Of a DNA stretch of 64,000 bases, positions 51,677-64,000 are shown piece after piece. The stretch covers positions 1 through 64,000 of the forward strand of contig JBAWUJ010000067.1 of NCBI GenBank assembly GCA_037176705.1, read 5' to 3'. Numbering within the stretch: the first letter of the stretch is position 1; each line of letters opens with the position of its first letter. This stretch comes from Molossus alvarezi (taxonomy: Eukaryota > Chordata > Mammalia > Chiroptera > Molossidae). Under the pieces are notes generated by a model, which was given only the letters and a program-made list of their open reading frames with translations, had not been told where the DNA came from and made no database searches. Position numbers and translations under genes: made by a program.

Positions 51677-54600
51677 AACCATGAATGGGTTCACAAGGAG
51701 ATCAAGAAAAAATGAGAAACTTCATGGAAACCAAAGAAAGTGAACACACAACAACACAAAATCAATGGGATTCAGTGACAGTAGTCCTGATAGGGAAGTT
51801 TATATCCCACATGTCTACCTCAGAAAACAACAGTTTCTATTTCACTATCTCACGTCAGAACTTCAAACACCAGAAAAAAATGAAACAAACTAACAAACAC
51901 ACACCTCAACCTAAGCAGTAGGAAATGAATAGCAAAGAACAGGGCAGAAATGGACACCATAGAGACTAAAAATAATTCAAAACATGAAGAAATGGAAACA
52001 TTTCTGGGATTACATACTCTCCCAGCACTGAATGGGGAAGAGATAGAAAACTTGAACACACCAAACACATCTACGAAAATTGAAGATAGAATCAGAAATC
52101 TCCCAGCAAACAAAACCAAGGGCTCAGATGGCTGCACGGGGGAGTTTTACTGAACACTCAAGGAATTAACACCCATACTTCTCAACCTATTTCAATAAAT
52201 CCACCAAGACGGAACACTTCCAAACACACTTTCTGAGGCCAGCATAATCCTAATTCTCAAAACACATGAACACACTATAACCGAAGGAAAACTACAGGCC
52301 AATATCCCTGATTAACACAGATGCCAAAATGCTTAGCAAAACATTAGCAAATCAAATCCAGCAATACCTCGTACACATTACTCACCTTGACTTACTGGGT
52401 TGCATTCCAGGCACTCAAGGATGGCACAATATGTGCAAATCAACAAATGTGATACATCGCATAAACAAAACAAAAGATAAAAACCATATGATCATGTGAA
52501 TATATGCGAAAAAAGCATTCGACAAAATCCTGCACCCATTTCGGATCAACACGCTCAGCGATGTGGGAATAGAGGGGCCACATCGCAATACAATACAGGC
52601 GACATATGAAAAACACAGCCAACAATATACACAATGGGCGAAAACAAAAAGCAGTCCCCGTAAGAATGAGAACAAGACAGGGATGCCCTCTTTTGCCACT
52701 CTTACTTAACATTGAACTGGACGTCTCAGACACGGCAATTACACATGAAGAAAAAATAAAAGGGATCCCAACCGGAAAGGAGCAAGTGAAACTGTCATTA
52801 TATGCAGAGGACAAAATATGGTACATAAAGAACCCAAAAGACTCCATCAGAAATCTACATTAATTTAATACTGGAACTTGGCAATGTGGCAGGACACAAA
52901 ATTAATGTCAAGAAATCGATGGCATTTTTATACACCAAAGATTAAATCACAGAAAGAGAAACTAAAAAATCAACACCATTTACCATCACAGCACAGAAAA
53001 TTAAAATACCTAGGAATAAACTTAACCGAAGAAGTAAAGGACTTCTTCCCAGATAACTACAGGACAGTGAAATCAGAAGTGGAGGAAGATATAAAAAAGT
53101 GAGAGCATATACCCTTCTCATGTATTGGAAGAATTAACACCATTAAAATGTCCATGCTAAGCAAAGAAATCTACACATTCAATGCAATCCCCACCAAAAT
53201 ACCAACGACTTATGTCACAGACCTAGAACAAACACTCCAAAAGTGTATATAAAACTAACAAAGACCCCTAGTAGCCACAGAAATCTGGAAAAAGACAACA
53301 GGGCATGAGGGACCACATGACCAGATTTCAGGTTATACCACAAAGCCACTGTAATATAAAAAGGCCTGGTACTGGCACAGGAACAGGCAGAGAGGTCAAT
53401 GGAACAAAAAGAAGACAGAACCCAGAAATTGACCCAAGACAATATATTCAATTATTTTTGGACAATGTTGGCAACAACATATAGTGGAGTCAAGACTCTC
53501 TTCAATAAATGGTGTTGGAAAAACTGGACAGCTACTTCCAAATAAAAACCACAAACAAATAAAGCCAGACCACGACTTTACACCATACATGAGAATAAAC
53601 TCGAAATGGATTAAATACTTAAATGCAACTCGTGAATCTATTCAAATTCTAGAAGAAAGTGCAGGACCCAAATATCACACATAGCCAGCAGATTTTCATT
53701 GATATAACAGCTGAATCAACAGACACATACACACCAAAATGAATAAATAAAGAAATAAAGAAACAAACAAATAAATAAATAAAAAGTAAGTAAGTAAGTA
53801 AATAAACACGTGAGACTACTTGAAACTGAAAAGCTTCTGCACAGCTAAGGAAAGAACCATCTAAACGCAACAGGATCGTGTTATCTGGAAGACCAAATTT
53901 GCCGATCATGAATCAGAGAAGGGTTAATTTCCTAAATATGGAGTGCTTATAAAACTCAACCATAGGAAAACAAAGAACCCAATTAAAAAACGGGCAGAGG
54001 AACTCAACACACACCTCTCGAAACAGGACATACAAATGGTAAGAGACATATGAAGAAATGCACAAAATCACTAATCATCAGAGAGATGCAAATTAAAACA
54101 ATAAGGAGATATTACCACACACCTGTCAGAATGGCCGCCATCACCAAATCTTCAAACTGCAAGTCTTGGCGAGGGGTGGGCACAGAGGACTCCAGTACAC
54201 TGCTGGCGGGAATGCAGACTGGTGCAGGCACTATGGAAAACAATATGGTGTTACCTCAAAAACTTAAACACTGAACTTTCATTTGACCCAGAGATCCCAC
54301 TTCTAGGAAATACACACTAAGAAGTCTGAAACACCCATCAGAAAGAATATATGTATCCCTAGGTTTGTAGGAGCGCTATTTACAATAGCTAAGATCTGGA
54401 CACAGCCCAAGTGTCCATCAGTAGACGAATGGTTAAAAACGAGGTGGTACATATACACAATGGAGTACTATGCACATGTAAGAAAGAACGATCTCTTAAC
54501 CTTGGAGACTACACCGAGGGGCCTGGACAGTATTATCCTAAGCAAAACATGCCAAACACAGGGAGACAAGTATCATATTATCTCACTTATCTGTGGAATA

Positions 54601-54876
54601 TAATGAACATAACAGTCTGAGGAATGGGGTAGTCCCAGAAACGTGGAAGTGGGGCACAGACAGACCATCTCCAGAATAGGGGGTGGTATGGGAGAGATAA
54701 ACCACAGAACTGATAGGCATGTATTCAGGAACAATGCACATGGACAACAAAGCTGGGGATAGGGCAGGAAGGGAGGAGGAGGGGCAAGACAGTAGGGGGG
54801 GAGAGAAAGAACTGTAACAAAAATGAATGAATGAATTAATAAAAAATATAATACAGTCTAGAATATAAATTAAAGA
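51677..54876 (+). repeat. Unit 17 (3200 bp), young class
   Basis: No extra A at the GCATAATCC site; GCCGATCATG; GAGCGCT. This combination is not found in units 6-15, so the block after unit 16 is not a simple copy of the block before it. Confidence 0.94.
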
Positions 54877-57800
54877 AACCATGAATGGGTTCACAAGGAG
54901 ATCAAGAAAAAATGAGAAACTTCATGGAAACCAAAGAAAGTGAACACACAACAACACAAAATCAATGGGATTCAGTGACAGTAGTCCTGATAGGGAAGTT
55001 TATATCCCACATGTCTACCTCAGAAAACAACAGTTTCTATTTCACTATCTCACGTCAGAACTTCAAACACCAGAAAAAAATGAAACAAACTAACAAACAC
55101 ACACCTCAACCTAAGCAGTAGGAAATGAATAGCAAAGAACAGGGCAGAAATGGACACCATAGAGACTAAAAATAATTCAAAACATGAAGAAATGGAAACA
55201 TTTCTGGGATTACATACTCTCCCAGCACTGAATGGGGAAGAGATAGAAAACTTGAACACACCAAACACATCTACGAAAATTGAAGATAGAATCAGAAATC
55301 TCCCAGCAAACAAAACCAAGGGCTCAGATGGCTGCACGGGGGAGTTTTACTGAACACTCAAGGAATTAACACCCATACTTCTCAACCTATTTCAATAAAT
55401 CCACCAAGACGGAACACTTCCAAACACACTTTCTGAGGCCAGCATAATCCTAATTCTCAAAACACATGAACACACTATAACCGAAGGAAAACTACAGGCC
55501 AATATCCCTGATTAACACAGATGCCAAAATGCTTAGCAAAACATTAGCAAATCAAATCCAGCAATACCTCGTACACATTACTCACCTTGACTTACTGGGT
55601 TGCATTCCAGGCACTCAAGGATGGCACAATATGTGCAAATCAACAAATGTGATACATCGCATAAACAAAACAAAAGATAAAAACCATATGATCATGTGAA
55701 TATATGCGAAAAAAGCATTCGACAAAATCCTGCACCCATTTCGGATCAACACGCTCAGCGATGTGGGAATAGAGGGGCCACATCGCAATACAATACAGGC
55801 GACATATGAAAAACACAGCCAACAATATACACAATGGGCGAAAACAAAAAGCAGTCCCCGTAAGAATGAGAACAAGACAGGGATGCCCTCTTTTGCCACT
55901 CTTACTTAACATTGAACTGGACGTCTCAGACACGGCAATTACACATGAAGAAAAAATAAAAGGGATCCCAACCGGAAAGGAGCAAGTGAAACTGTCATTA
56001 TATGCAGAGGACAAAATATGGTACATAAAGAACCCAAAAGACTCCATCAGAAATCTACATTAATTTAATACTGGAACTTGGCAATGTGGCAGGACACAAA
56101 ATTAATGTCAAGAAATCGATGGCATTTTTATACACCAAAGATTAAATCACAGAAAGAGAAACTAAAAAATCAACACCATTTACCATCACAGCACAGAAAA
56201 TTAAAATACCTAGGAATAAACTTAACCGAAGAAGTAAAGGACTTCTTCCCAGATAACTACAGGACAGTGAAATCAGAAGTGGAGGAAGATATAAAAAAGT
56301 GAGAGCATATACCCTTCTCATGTATTGGAAGAATTAACACCATTAAAATGTCCATGCTAAGCAAAGAAATCTACACATTCAATGCAATCCCCACCAAAAT
56401 ACCAACGACTTATGTCACAGACCTAGAACAAACACTCCAAAAGTGTATATAAAACTAACAAAGACCCCTAGTAGCCACAGAAATCTGGAAAAAGACAACA
56501 GGGCATGAGGGACCACATGACCAGATTTCAGGTTATACCACAAAGCCACTGTAATATAAAAAGGCCTGGTACTGGCACAGGAACAGGCAGAGAGGTCAAT
56601 GGAACAAAAAGAAGACAGAACCCAGAAATTGACCCAAGACAATATATTCAATTATTTTTGGACAATGTTGGCAACAACATATAGTGGAGTCAAGACTCTC
56701 TTCAATAAATGGTGTTGGAAAAACTGGACAGCTACTTCCAAATAAAAACCACAAACAAATAAAGCCAGACCACGACTTTACACCATACATGAGAATAAAC
56801 TCGAAATGGATTAAATACTTAAATGCAACTCGTGAATCTATTCAAATTCTAGAAGAAAGTGCAGGACCCAAATATCACACATAGCCAGCAGATTTTCATT
56901 GATATAACAGCTGAATCAACAGACACATACACACCAAAATGAATAAATAAAGAAATAAAGAAACAAACAAATAAATAAATAAAAAGTAAGTAAGTAAGTA
57001 AATAAACACGTGAGACTACTTGAAACTGAAAAGTTTCTGCACAGCTAAGGAAAGAACCATCTAAACGCAACAGGATCGTGTTATCTGGAAGACCAAATTT
57101 GCCGATCATGAATCAGAGAAGGGTTAATTTCCTAAATATGGAGTGCTTATAAAACTCAACCATAGGAAAACAAAGAACCCAATTAAAAAACGGGCAGAGG
57201 AACTCAACACACACCTCTCGAAACAGGACATACAAATGGTAAGAGACATATGAAGAAATGCACAAAATCACTAATCATCAGAGAGATGCAAATTAAAACA
57301 ATAAGGAGATATTACCACACACCTGTCAGAATGGCCGCCATCACCAAATCTTCAAACTGCAAGTCTTGGCGAGGGGTGGGCACAGAGGACTCCAGTACAC
57401 TGCTGGCGGGAATGCAGACTGGTGCAGGCACTATGGAAAACAATATGGTGTTACCTCAAAAACTTAAACACTGAACTTTCATTTGACCCAGAGATCCCAC
57501 TTCTAGGAAATACACACTAAGAAGTCTGAAACACCCATCAGAAAGAATATATGTATCCCTAGGTTTGTAGGAGCACTATTTACAATAGCTAAGATCTGGA
57601 CACAGCCCAAGTGTCCATCAGTAGACGAATGGTTAAAAACGAGGTGGTACATATACACAATGGAGTACTATGCACATGTAAGAAAGAACGATCTCTTAAC
57701 CTTGGAGACTACACCGAGGGGCCTGGACAGTATTATCCTAAGCAAAACATGCCAAACACAGGGAGACAAGTATCATATTATCTCACTTATCTGTGGAATA

Positions 57801-58076
57801 TAATGAACATAACAGTCTGAGGAATGGGGTAGTCCCAGAAACGTGGAAGTGGGGCACAGACAGACCATCTCCAGAATAGGGGGTGGTATGGGAGAGATAA
57901 ACCACAGAACTGATAGGCATGTATTCAGGAACAATGCACATGGACAACAAAGCTGGGGATAGGGCAGGAAGGGAGGAGGAGGGGCAAGACAGTAGGGGGG
58001 GAGAGAAAGAACTGTAACAAAAATGAATGAATGAATTAATAAAAAATATAATACAGTCTAGAATATAAATTAAAGA
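54877..58076 (+). repeat. Unit 18 (3200 bp), young class
   Basis: Carries AAGTTT at 57034, the variant otherwise seen in units 12 and 13, but lacks their extra A and has GAGCACT. This is a mosaic of markers. Confidence 0.94.
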
Positions 58077-61000
58077 AACCATGAATGGGTTCACAAGGAG
58101 ATCAAGAAAAAATGAGAAACTTCATGGAAACCAAAGAAAGTGAACACACAACAACACAAAATCAATGGGATTCAGTGACAGTAGTCCTGATAGGGAAGTT
58201 TATATCCCACATGTCTACCTCAGAAAACAACAGTTTCTATTTCACTATCTCAGGTCAGAACTTCAAACACCAGAAAAAAATGAAACAAACTAACAAACAC
58301 ACACCTCAACCTAAGCAGTAGGAAATGAATAGCAAAGAACAGGGCAGAAATGGACACCATAGAGACTAAAAATAATTCAAAACATGAAGAAATGGAAACA
58401 TTTCTGGGATTACATACTCTCCCAGCACTGAATGGGGAAGAGATAGAAAACTTGAACACACCAAACACATCTACGAAAATTGAAGATAGAATCAGAAATC
58501 TCCCAGCAAACAAAACCAAGGGCTCAGATGGCTGCACGGGGGAGTTTTACTGAACACTCAAGGAATTAACACCCATACTTCTCAACCTATTTCAATAAAT
58601 CCACCAAGACGGAACACTTCCAAACACACTTTCTGAGGCCAGCATAATCCTAATTCTCAAAACACATGAACACACTATAACCGAAGGAAAACTACAGGCC
58701 AATATCCCTGATTAACACAGATGCCAAAATGCTTAGCAAAACATTAGCAAATCAAATCCAGCAATACCTCGTACACATTACTCACCTTGACTTACTGGGT
58801 TGCATTCCAGGCACTCAAGGATGGCACAATATGTGCAAATCAACAAATGTGATACATCGCATAAACAAAACAAAAGATAAAAACCATATGATCATGTGAA
58901 TATATGCGAAAAAAGCATTCGACAAAATCCTGCACCCATTTCGGATCAACACGCTCAGCGATGTGGGAATAGAGGGGCCACATCGCAATACAATACAGGC
59001 GACATATGAAAAACACAGCCAACAATATACACAATGGGCGAAAACAAAAAGCAGTCCCCGTAAGAATGAGAACAAGACAGGGATGCCCTCTTTTGCCACT
59101 CTTACTTAACATTGAACTGGACGTCTCAGACACGGCAATTACACATGAAGAAAAAATAAAAGGGATCCCAACCGGAAAGGAGCAAGTGAAACTGTCATTA
59201 TATGCAGAGGACAAAATATGGTACATAAAGAACCCAAAAGACTCCATCAGAAATCTACATTAATTTAATACTGGAACTTGGCAATGTGGCAGGACACAAA
59301 ATTAATGTCAAGAAATCGATGGCATTTTTATACACCAAAGATTAAATCACAGAAAGAGAAACTAAAAAATCAACACCATTTACCATCACAGCACAGAAAA
59401 TTAAAATACCTAGGAATAAACTTAACCGAAGAAGTAAAGGACTTCTTCCCAGATAACTACAGGACAGTGAAATCAGAAGTGGAGGAAGATATAAAAAAGT
59501 GAGAGCATATACCCTTCTCATGTATTGGAAGAATTAACACCATTAAAATGTCCATGCTAAGCAAAGAAATCTACACATTCAATGCAATCCCCACCAAAAT
59601 ACCAACGACTTATGTCACAGACCTAGAACAAACACTCCAAAAGTGTATATAAAACTAACAAAGACCCCTAGTAGCCACAGAAATCTGGAAAAAGACAACA
59701 GGGCATGAGGGACCACATGACCAGATTTCAGGTTATACCACAAAGCCACTGTAATATAAAAAGGCCTGGTACTGGCACAGGAACAGGCAGAGAGGTCAAT
59801 GGAACAAAAAGAAGACAGAACCCAGAAATTGACCCAAGACAATATATTCAATTATTTTTGGACAATGTTGGCAACAACATATAGTGGAGTCAAGACTCTC
59901 TTCAATAAATGGTGTTGGAAAAACTGGACAGCTACTTCCAAATAAAAACCACAAACAAATAAAGCCAGACCACGACTTTACACCATACATGAGAATAAAC
60001 TCGAAATGGATTAAATACTTAAATGCAACTCGTGAATCTATTCAAATTCTAGAAGAAAGTGCAGGACCCAAATATCACACATAGCCAGCAGATTTTCATT
60101 GATATAACAGCTGAATCAACAGACACATACACACCAAAATGAATAAATAAAGAAATAAAGAAACAAACAAATAAATAAATAAAAAGTAAGTAAGTAAGTA
60201 AATAAACACGTGAGACTACTTGAAACTGAAAAGCTTCTGCACAGCTAAGGAAAGAACCATCTAAACGCAACAGGATCGTGTTATCTGGAAGACCAAATTT
60301 GCGGATCATGAATCAGAGAAGGGTTAATTTCCTAAATATGGAGTGCTTATAAAACTCAACCATAGGAAAACAAAGAACCCAATTAAAAAACGGGCAGAGG
60401 AACTCAACACACACCTCTCGAAACAGGACATACAAATGGTAAGAGACATATGAAGAAATGCACAAAATCACTAATCATCAGAGAGATGCAAATTAAAACA
60501 ATAAGGAGATATTACCACACACCTGTCAGAATGGCCGCCATCACCAAATCTTCAAACTGCAAGTCTTGGCGAGGGGTGGGCACAGAGGACTCCAGTACAC
60601 TGCTGGCGGGAATGCAGACTGGTGCAGGCACTATGGAAAACAATATGGTGTTACCTCAAAAACTTAAACACTGAACTTTCATTTGACCCAGAGATCCCAC
60701 TTCTAGGAAATACACACTAAGAAGTCTGAAACACCCATCAGAAAGAATATATGTATCCCTAGGTTTGTAGGAGCACTATTTACAATAGCTAAGATCTGGA
60801 CACAGCCCAAGTGTCCATCAGTAGACGAATGGTTAAAAACGAGGTGGTACATATACACAATGGAGTACTATGCACATGTAAGAAAGAACGATCTCTTAAC
60901 CTTGGAGACTACACCGAGGGGCCTGGACAGTATTATCCTAAGCAAAACATGCCAAACACAGGGAGACAAGTATCATATTATCTCACTTATCTGTGGAATA

Positions 61001-61276
61001 TAATGAACATAACAGTCTGAGGAATGGGGTAGTCCCAGAAACGTGGAAGTGGGGCACAGACAGACCATCTCCAGAATAGGGGGTGGTATGGGAGAGATAA
61101 ACCACAGAACTGATAGGCATGTATTCAGGAACAATGCACATGGACAACAAAGCTGGGGATAGGGCAGGAAGGGAGGAGGAGGGGCAAGACAGTAGGGGGG
61201 GAGAGAAAGAACTGTAACAAAAATGAATGAATGAATTAATAAAAAATATAATACAGTCTAGAATATAAATTAAAGA
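58077..61276 (+). repeat. Unit 19 (3200 bp), young class
   Basis: CTCAGGTCAG near 58253 replaces CTCACGTCAG. GCGGATCATG near 60302 returns to the unit 6-9 state, with GAGCACT and no extra A, so unit 7 is its closest match in the compared markers. Confidence 0.94.
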
Positions 61277-64000
61277 AACCATGAATGGGTTCACAAGGAG
61301 ATCAAGAAAAAATGAGAAACTTCATGGAAACCAAAGAAAGTGAACACACAACAACACAAAATCAATGGGATTCAGTGACAGTAGTCCTGATAGGGAAGTT
61401 TATATCCCACATGTCTACCTCAGAAAACAACAGTTTCTATTTCACTATCTCACGTCAGAACTTCAAACACCAGAAAAAAATGAAACAAACTAACAAACAC
61501 ACACCTCAACCTAAGCAGTAGGAAATGAATAGCAAAGAACAGGGCAGAAATGGACACCATAGAGACTAAAAATAATTCAAAACATGAAGAAATGGAAACA
61601 TTTCTGGGATTACATACTCTCCCAGCACTGAATGGGGAAGAGATAGAAAACTTGAACACACCAAACACATCTACGAAAATTGAAGATAGAATCAGAAATC
61701 TCCCAGCAAACAAAACCAAGGGCTCAGATGGCTGCACGGGGGAGTTTTACTGAACACTCAAGGAATTAACACCCATACTTCTCAACCTATTTCAATAAAT
61801 CCACCAAGACGGAACACTTCCAAACACACTTTCTGAGGCCAGCATAAATCCTAATTCTCAAAACACATGAACACACTATAACCGAAGGAAAACTACAGGC
61901 CAATATCCCTGATTAACACAGATGCCAAAATGCTTAGCAAAACATTAGCAAATCAAATCCAGCAATACCTCGTACACATTACTCACCTTGACTTACTGGG
62001 TTGCATTCCAGGCACTCAAGGATGGCACAATATGTGCAAATCAACAAATGTGATACATCGCATAAACAAAACAAAAGATAAAAACCATATGATCATGTGA
62101 ATATATGCGAAAAAAGCATTCGACAAAATCCTGCACCCATTTCGGATCAACACGCTCAGCGATGTGGGAATAGAGGGGCCACATCGCAATACAATACAGG
62201 CGACATATGAAAAACACAGCCAACAATATACACAATGGGCGAAAACAAAAAGCAGTCCCCGTAAGAATGAGAACAAGACAGGGATGCCCTCTTTTGCCAC
62301 TCTTACTTAACATTGAACTGGACGTCTCAGACACGGCAATTACACATGAAGAAAAAATAAAAGGGATCCCAACCGGAAAGGAGCAAGTGAAACTGTCATT
62401 ATATGCAGAGGACAAAATATGGTACATAAAGAACCCTAAAGACTCCATCAGAAATCTACATTAATTTAATACTGGAATATGGCAATGTGGCAGGACACAA
62501 AATTAATGTCAAGGAATCGATGGCATTTTTATACACCAAAGATTAAATCACAGAAAGAGAAACTAAAAAATCAACACCATTTACCATCACAGCACAGAAA
62601 ATTAAAATACCTAGGAATAAACTTAACCGAAGAAGTAAAGGACTTCTTCCCAGATAACTACAGGACAGTGAAATCAGAAGTGGAGGAAGATATAAAAAAG
62701 TGAGAGCATATACCCTTCTCATGTATTGGAAGAATTAACACCATTAAAATGTCCATGCTAAGCAAAGAAATCTACACATTCAATGCAATCCCCACCAAAA
62801 TACCAACGACTTATGTCACAGACCTAGAACAAACACTCCAAAAGTGTATATAAAACTAACAAAGACCCCTAGTAGCCACAGAAATCTGGAAAAAGACAAC
62901 AGGGCATGAGGGACCACATGACCAGATTTCAGGTTATACCACAAAGCCACTGTAATATAAATAAGCCTGGTACTGGCACAGGAACAGGCAGAGAGGTCAA
63001 TGGAACAAAAAGAAGACAGAACCCAGAAATTGACCCAAGACAATATATTCAATTATTATTGGACAATGTTGGCAACAACGTATAGTGGAGTCAAGACTCT
63101 CTTCAATAAATGGTGTTGGAAACACTGGACAGCTACTTCCAAATAAAAACCACAAACAAATAAAGCCAGACCACTACTTTACACCATACATGAGAATAAA
63201 CTCGAAATGGATTAAATACTTAAATGCAACTCGTGAATCTATTCAAATTCTAGAAGAAAGTGCAAGACCCAAATATCACACATAGCCAGCAGATTTTCAT
63301 TGATATAACAGCTGAATCAACAGACACATACACACCAAAATGAATAAATAAAGAAATAAAGAAACAAACAAATAAATAAATAAAAAGTAAGTAAGTAAGT
63401 AAATAAACACGTGAGACTACTTGAAACTGAAAAGCTTCTGCACAGCTAAGGAAAGAACCATCTAAACGCAACAGGATCGTGTTATCTGGAAGACCAAATT
63501 TGCCGATCATGAATCAGAGAAGGGTTAATTTCCTAAATATGGAGTGCTTATAAAACTCAACCATAGGAAAACAAAGAACCCAATTAAAAAACGGGCAGAG
63601 GAACTCAACACACACCTCTCGAAACAGGACATACAAATGGTAAGAGACATATGAAGAAATGCACAAAATCACTAATCATCAGAGAGATGCAAATTAAAAC
63701 AATAAGGAGATATTACCACACACCTGTCAGAATGGCCGCCATCACCAAATCTTCAAACTGCAAGTCTTGGCGAGGGGTGGGCACAGAGGACTCCAGTACA
63801 CTGCTGGCGGGAATGCAGACTGGTGCAGGCACTATGGAAAACAATATGGTGTTACCTCAAAAACTTAAACACTGAACTTTCATTTGACCCAGAGATCCCA
63901 CTTCTAGGAAATACACACTAAGAAGTCTGAAACACCCATCAGAAAGAATATATGTATCCCTAGGTTTGTAGGAGCACTATTTACAATAGCTAAGATCTGG
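61277..64000 (+). repeat. Unit 20 (partial, 2724 bp), young start and unit-16-like middle
   Basis: Young with the extra A up to at least 62,330. From about 62,436 to 63,264 it carries the private variants of unit 16 and then matches the young class again. The window ends inside the ORF2 C-terminal region, so the 3' UTR is not seen. Confidence 0.93.

Larger units (their letters stand above)
1..64000 (+). repeat. L1-derived macrosatellite array, ~3.2 kb unit, 19 full and 2 partial copies
   Basis: The same block recurs from end to end in one orientation. Its landmark, an ATGGGTTCACAAGG start, falls at 879, 4068, 7215, 10058, 13263, 16470, 19671, 22871, 26071, 29272, 32473, 35674, 38876, 42077, 45278, 48487, 51685, 54885, 58085 and 61285. 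Spacing is 3189, 3147 and 2843 for the first three units, then 3198-3209, settling at 3200-3202 over most of the window. Translated pieces of each unit match the order of L1 ORF2 (linker, RT motifs, thumb, C-terminus ending in SLICGI) followed by an L1 3' UTR. No unique DNA interrupts the array. Macrosatellites of similar unit size are known in mammals (D4Z4, DXZ4); kinship with them is not implied. Confidence 0.97.

Noticed and set aside
1..64000. CRISPR array or bacterial repeat system
   Set aside because: Repeats are 3.2 kb, without short spacers or cas genes. Content is mammalian L1.
1..64000. Endogenous retrovirus or LTR element
   Set aside because: No LTRs, primer-binding site, gag or env. 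RT motifs and the 3' end are of the LINE-1 type.
1..64000. Centromeric satellite with CENP-B boxes
   Set aside because: I found no sequence close to the CENP-B box in the unit. A centromeric position cannot be excluded but has no support here.

Overview
The whole 64 kb window is one head-to-tail tandem array of a repeat unit of about 3.2 kb. I see no unique-sequence gene, rRNA, tRNA, CRISPR array or bacterial/viral operon. Nineteen complete units (871-61276) are flanked by a partial unit on each side (1-870 and 61277-64000), all on the + strand. Such an array of decayed LINE-1 DNA indicates a placental mammal genome. The purine-rich, G-rich 3' UTR looks to me like laurasiatherian (possibly bat) L1, but that placement is weak and the species cannot be named from the window.

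Each unit is a 5'-truncated L1 (LINE-1) element. In order it holds: the part of ORF2 between the endonuclease and reverse transcriptase (RT) domains, with an internal deletion; a dead RT domain; the ORF2 C-terminal region, interrupted by an A-rich microsatellite; and an L1 3' UTR with a G-quadruplex-type polypurine tract and an AATAAA signal. About 30 bp of AT-rich sequence then joins to the next unit. ORF1, the 5' UTR and the endonuclease domain are absent. Every copy has the same inactivating changes: RT motif A Asp to Tyr, and motif C with Glu for the first Asp. The array therefore grew by DNA-level amplification (unequal exchange or conversion), not by repeated retrotransposition.

Three sequence classes can be told apart. 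The ancestral-like class (about 4,700-8,894) keeps the longest ORF2 fragments and is closest to ordinary L1. An intermediate class covers 1-4,700, 8,895-16,461 and an island at about 47.3-50.5 kb. A young homogenised class (16,462-47,300 and 50,500-64,000) repeats with a period of 3200-3202 bp and only scattered single-base differences. Old units clustered at the left suggest the array edge lies in that direction. Special events are a ~347 bp deletion in unit 3, a tract shared by units 16 and 20 four units apart, microsatellite expansion in unit 15, and a cluster of 1-bp insertions at 12.3-15.5 kb. In that cluster both alternative bases of a variable site appear side by side, which looks like a consensus error.

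No protein-coding gene is supported. All short ORFs on either strand are fragments or shadows of decayed L1 ORF2. The possible biology is that of a macrosatellite: chromatin, recombination and non-coding transcription. Per-unit candidates are an ATGGC-C-GCCAT palindrome (YY1-like core), a CACGTG E-box gained after the ancestral class, the G-quadruplex tract and the poly(A) signal.
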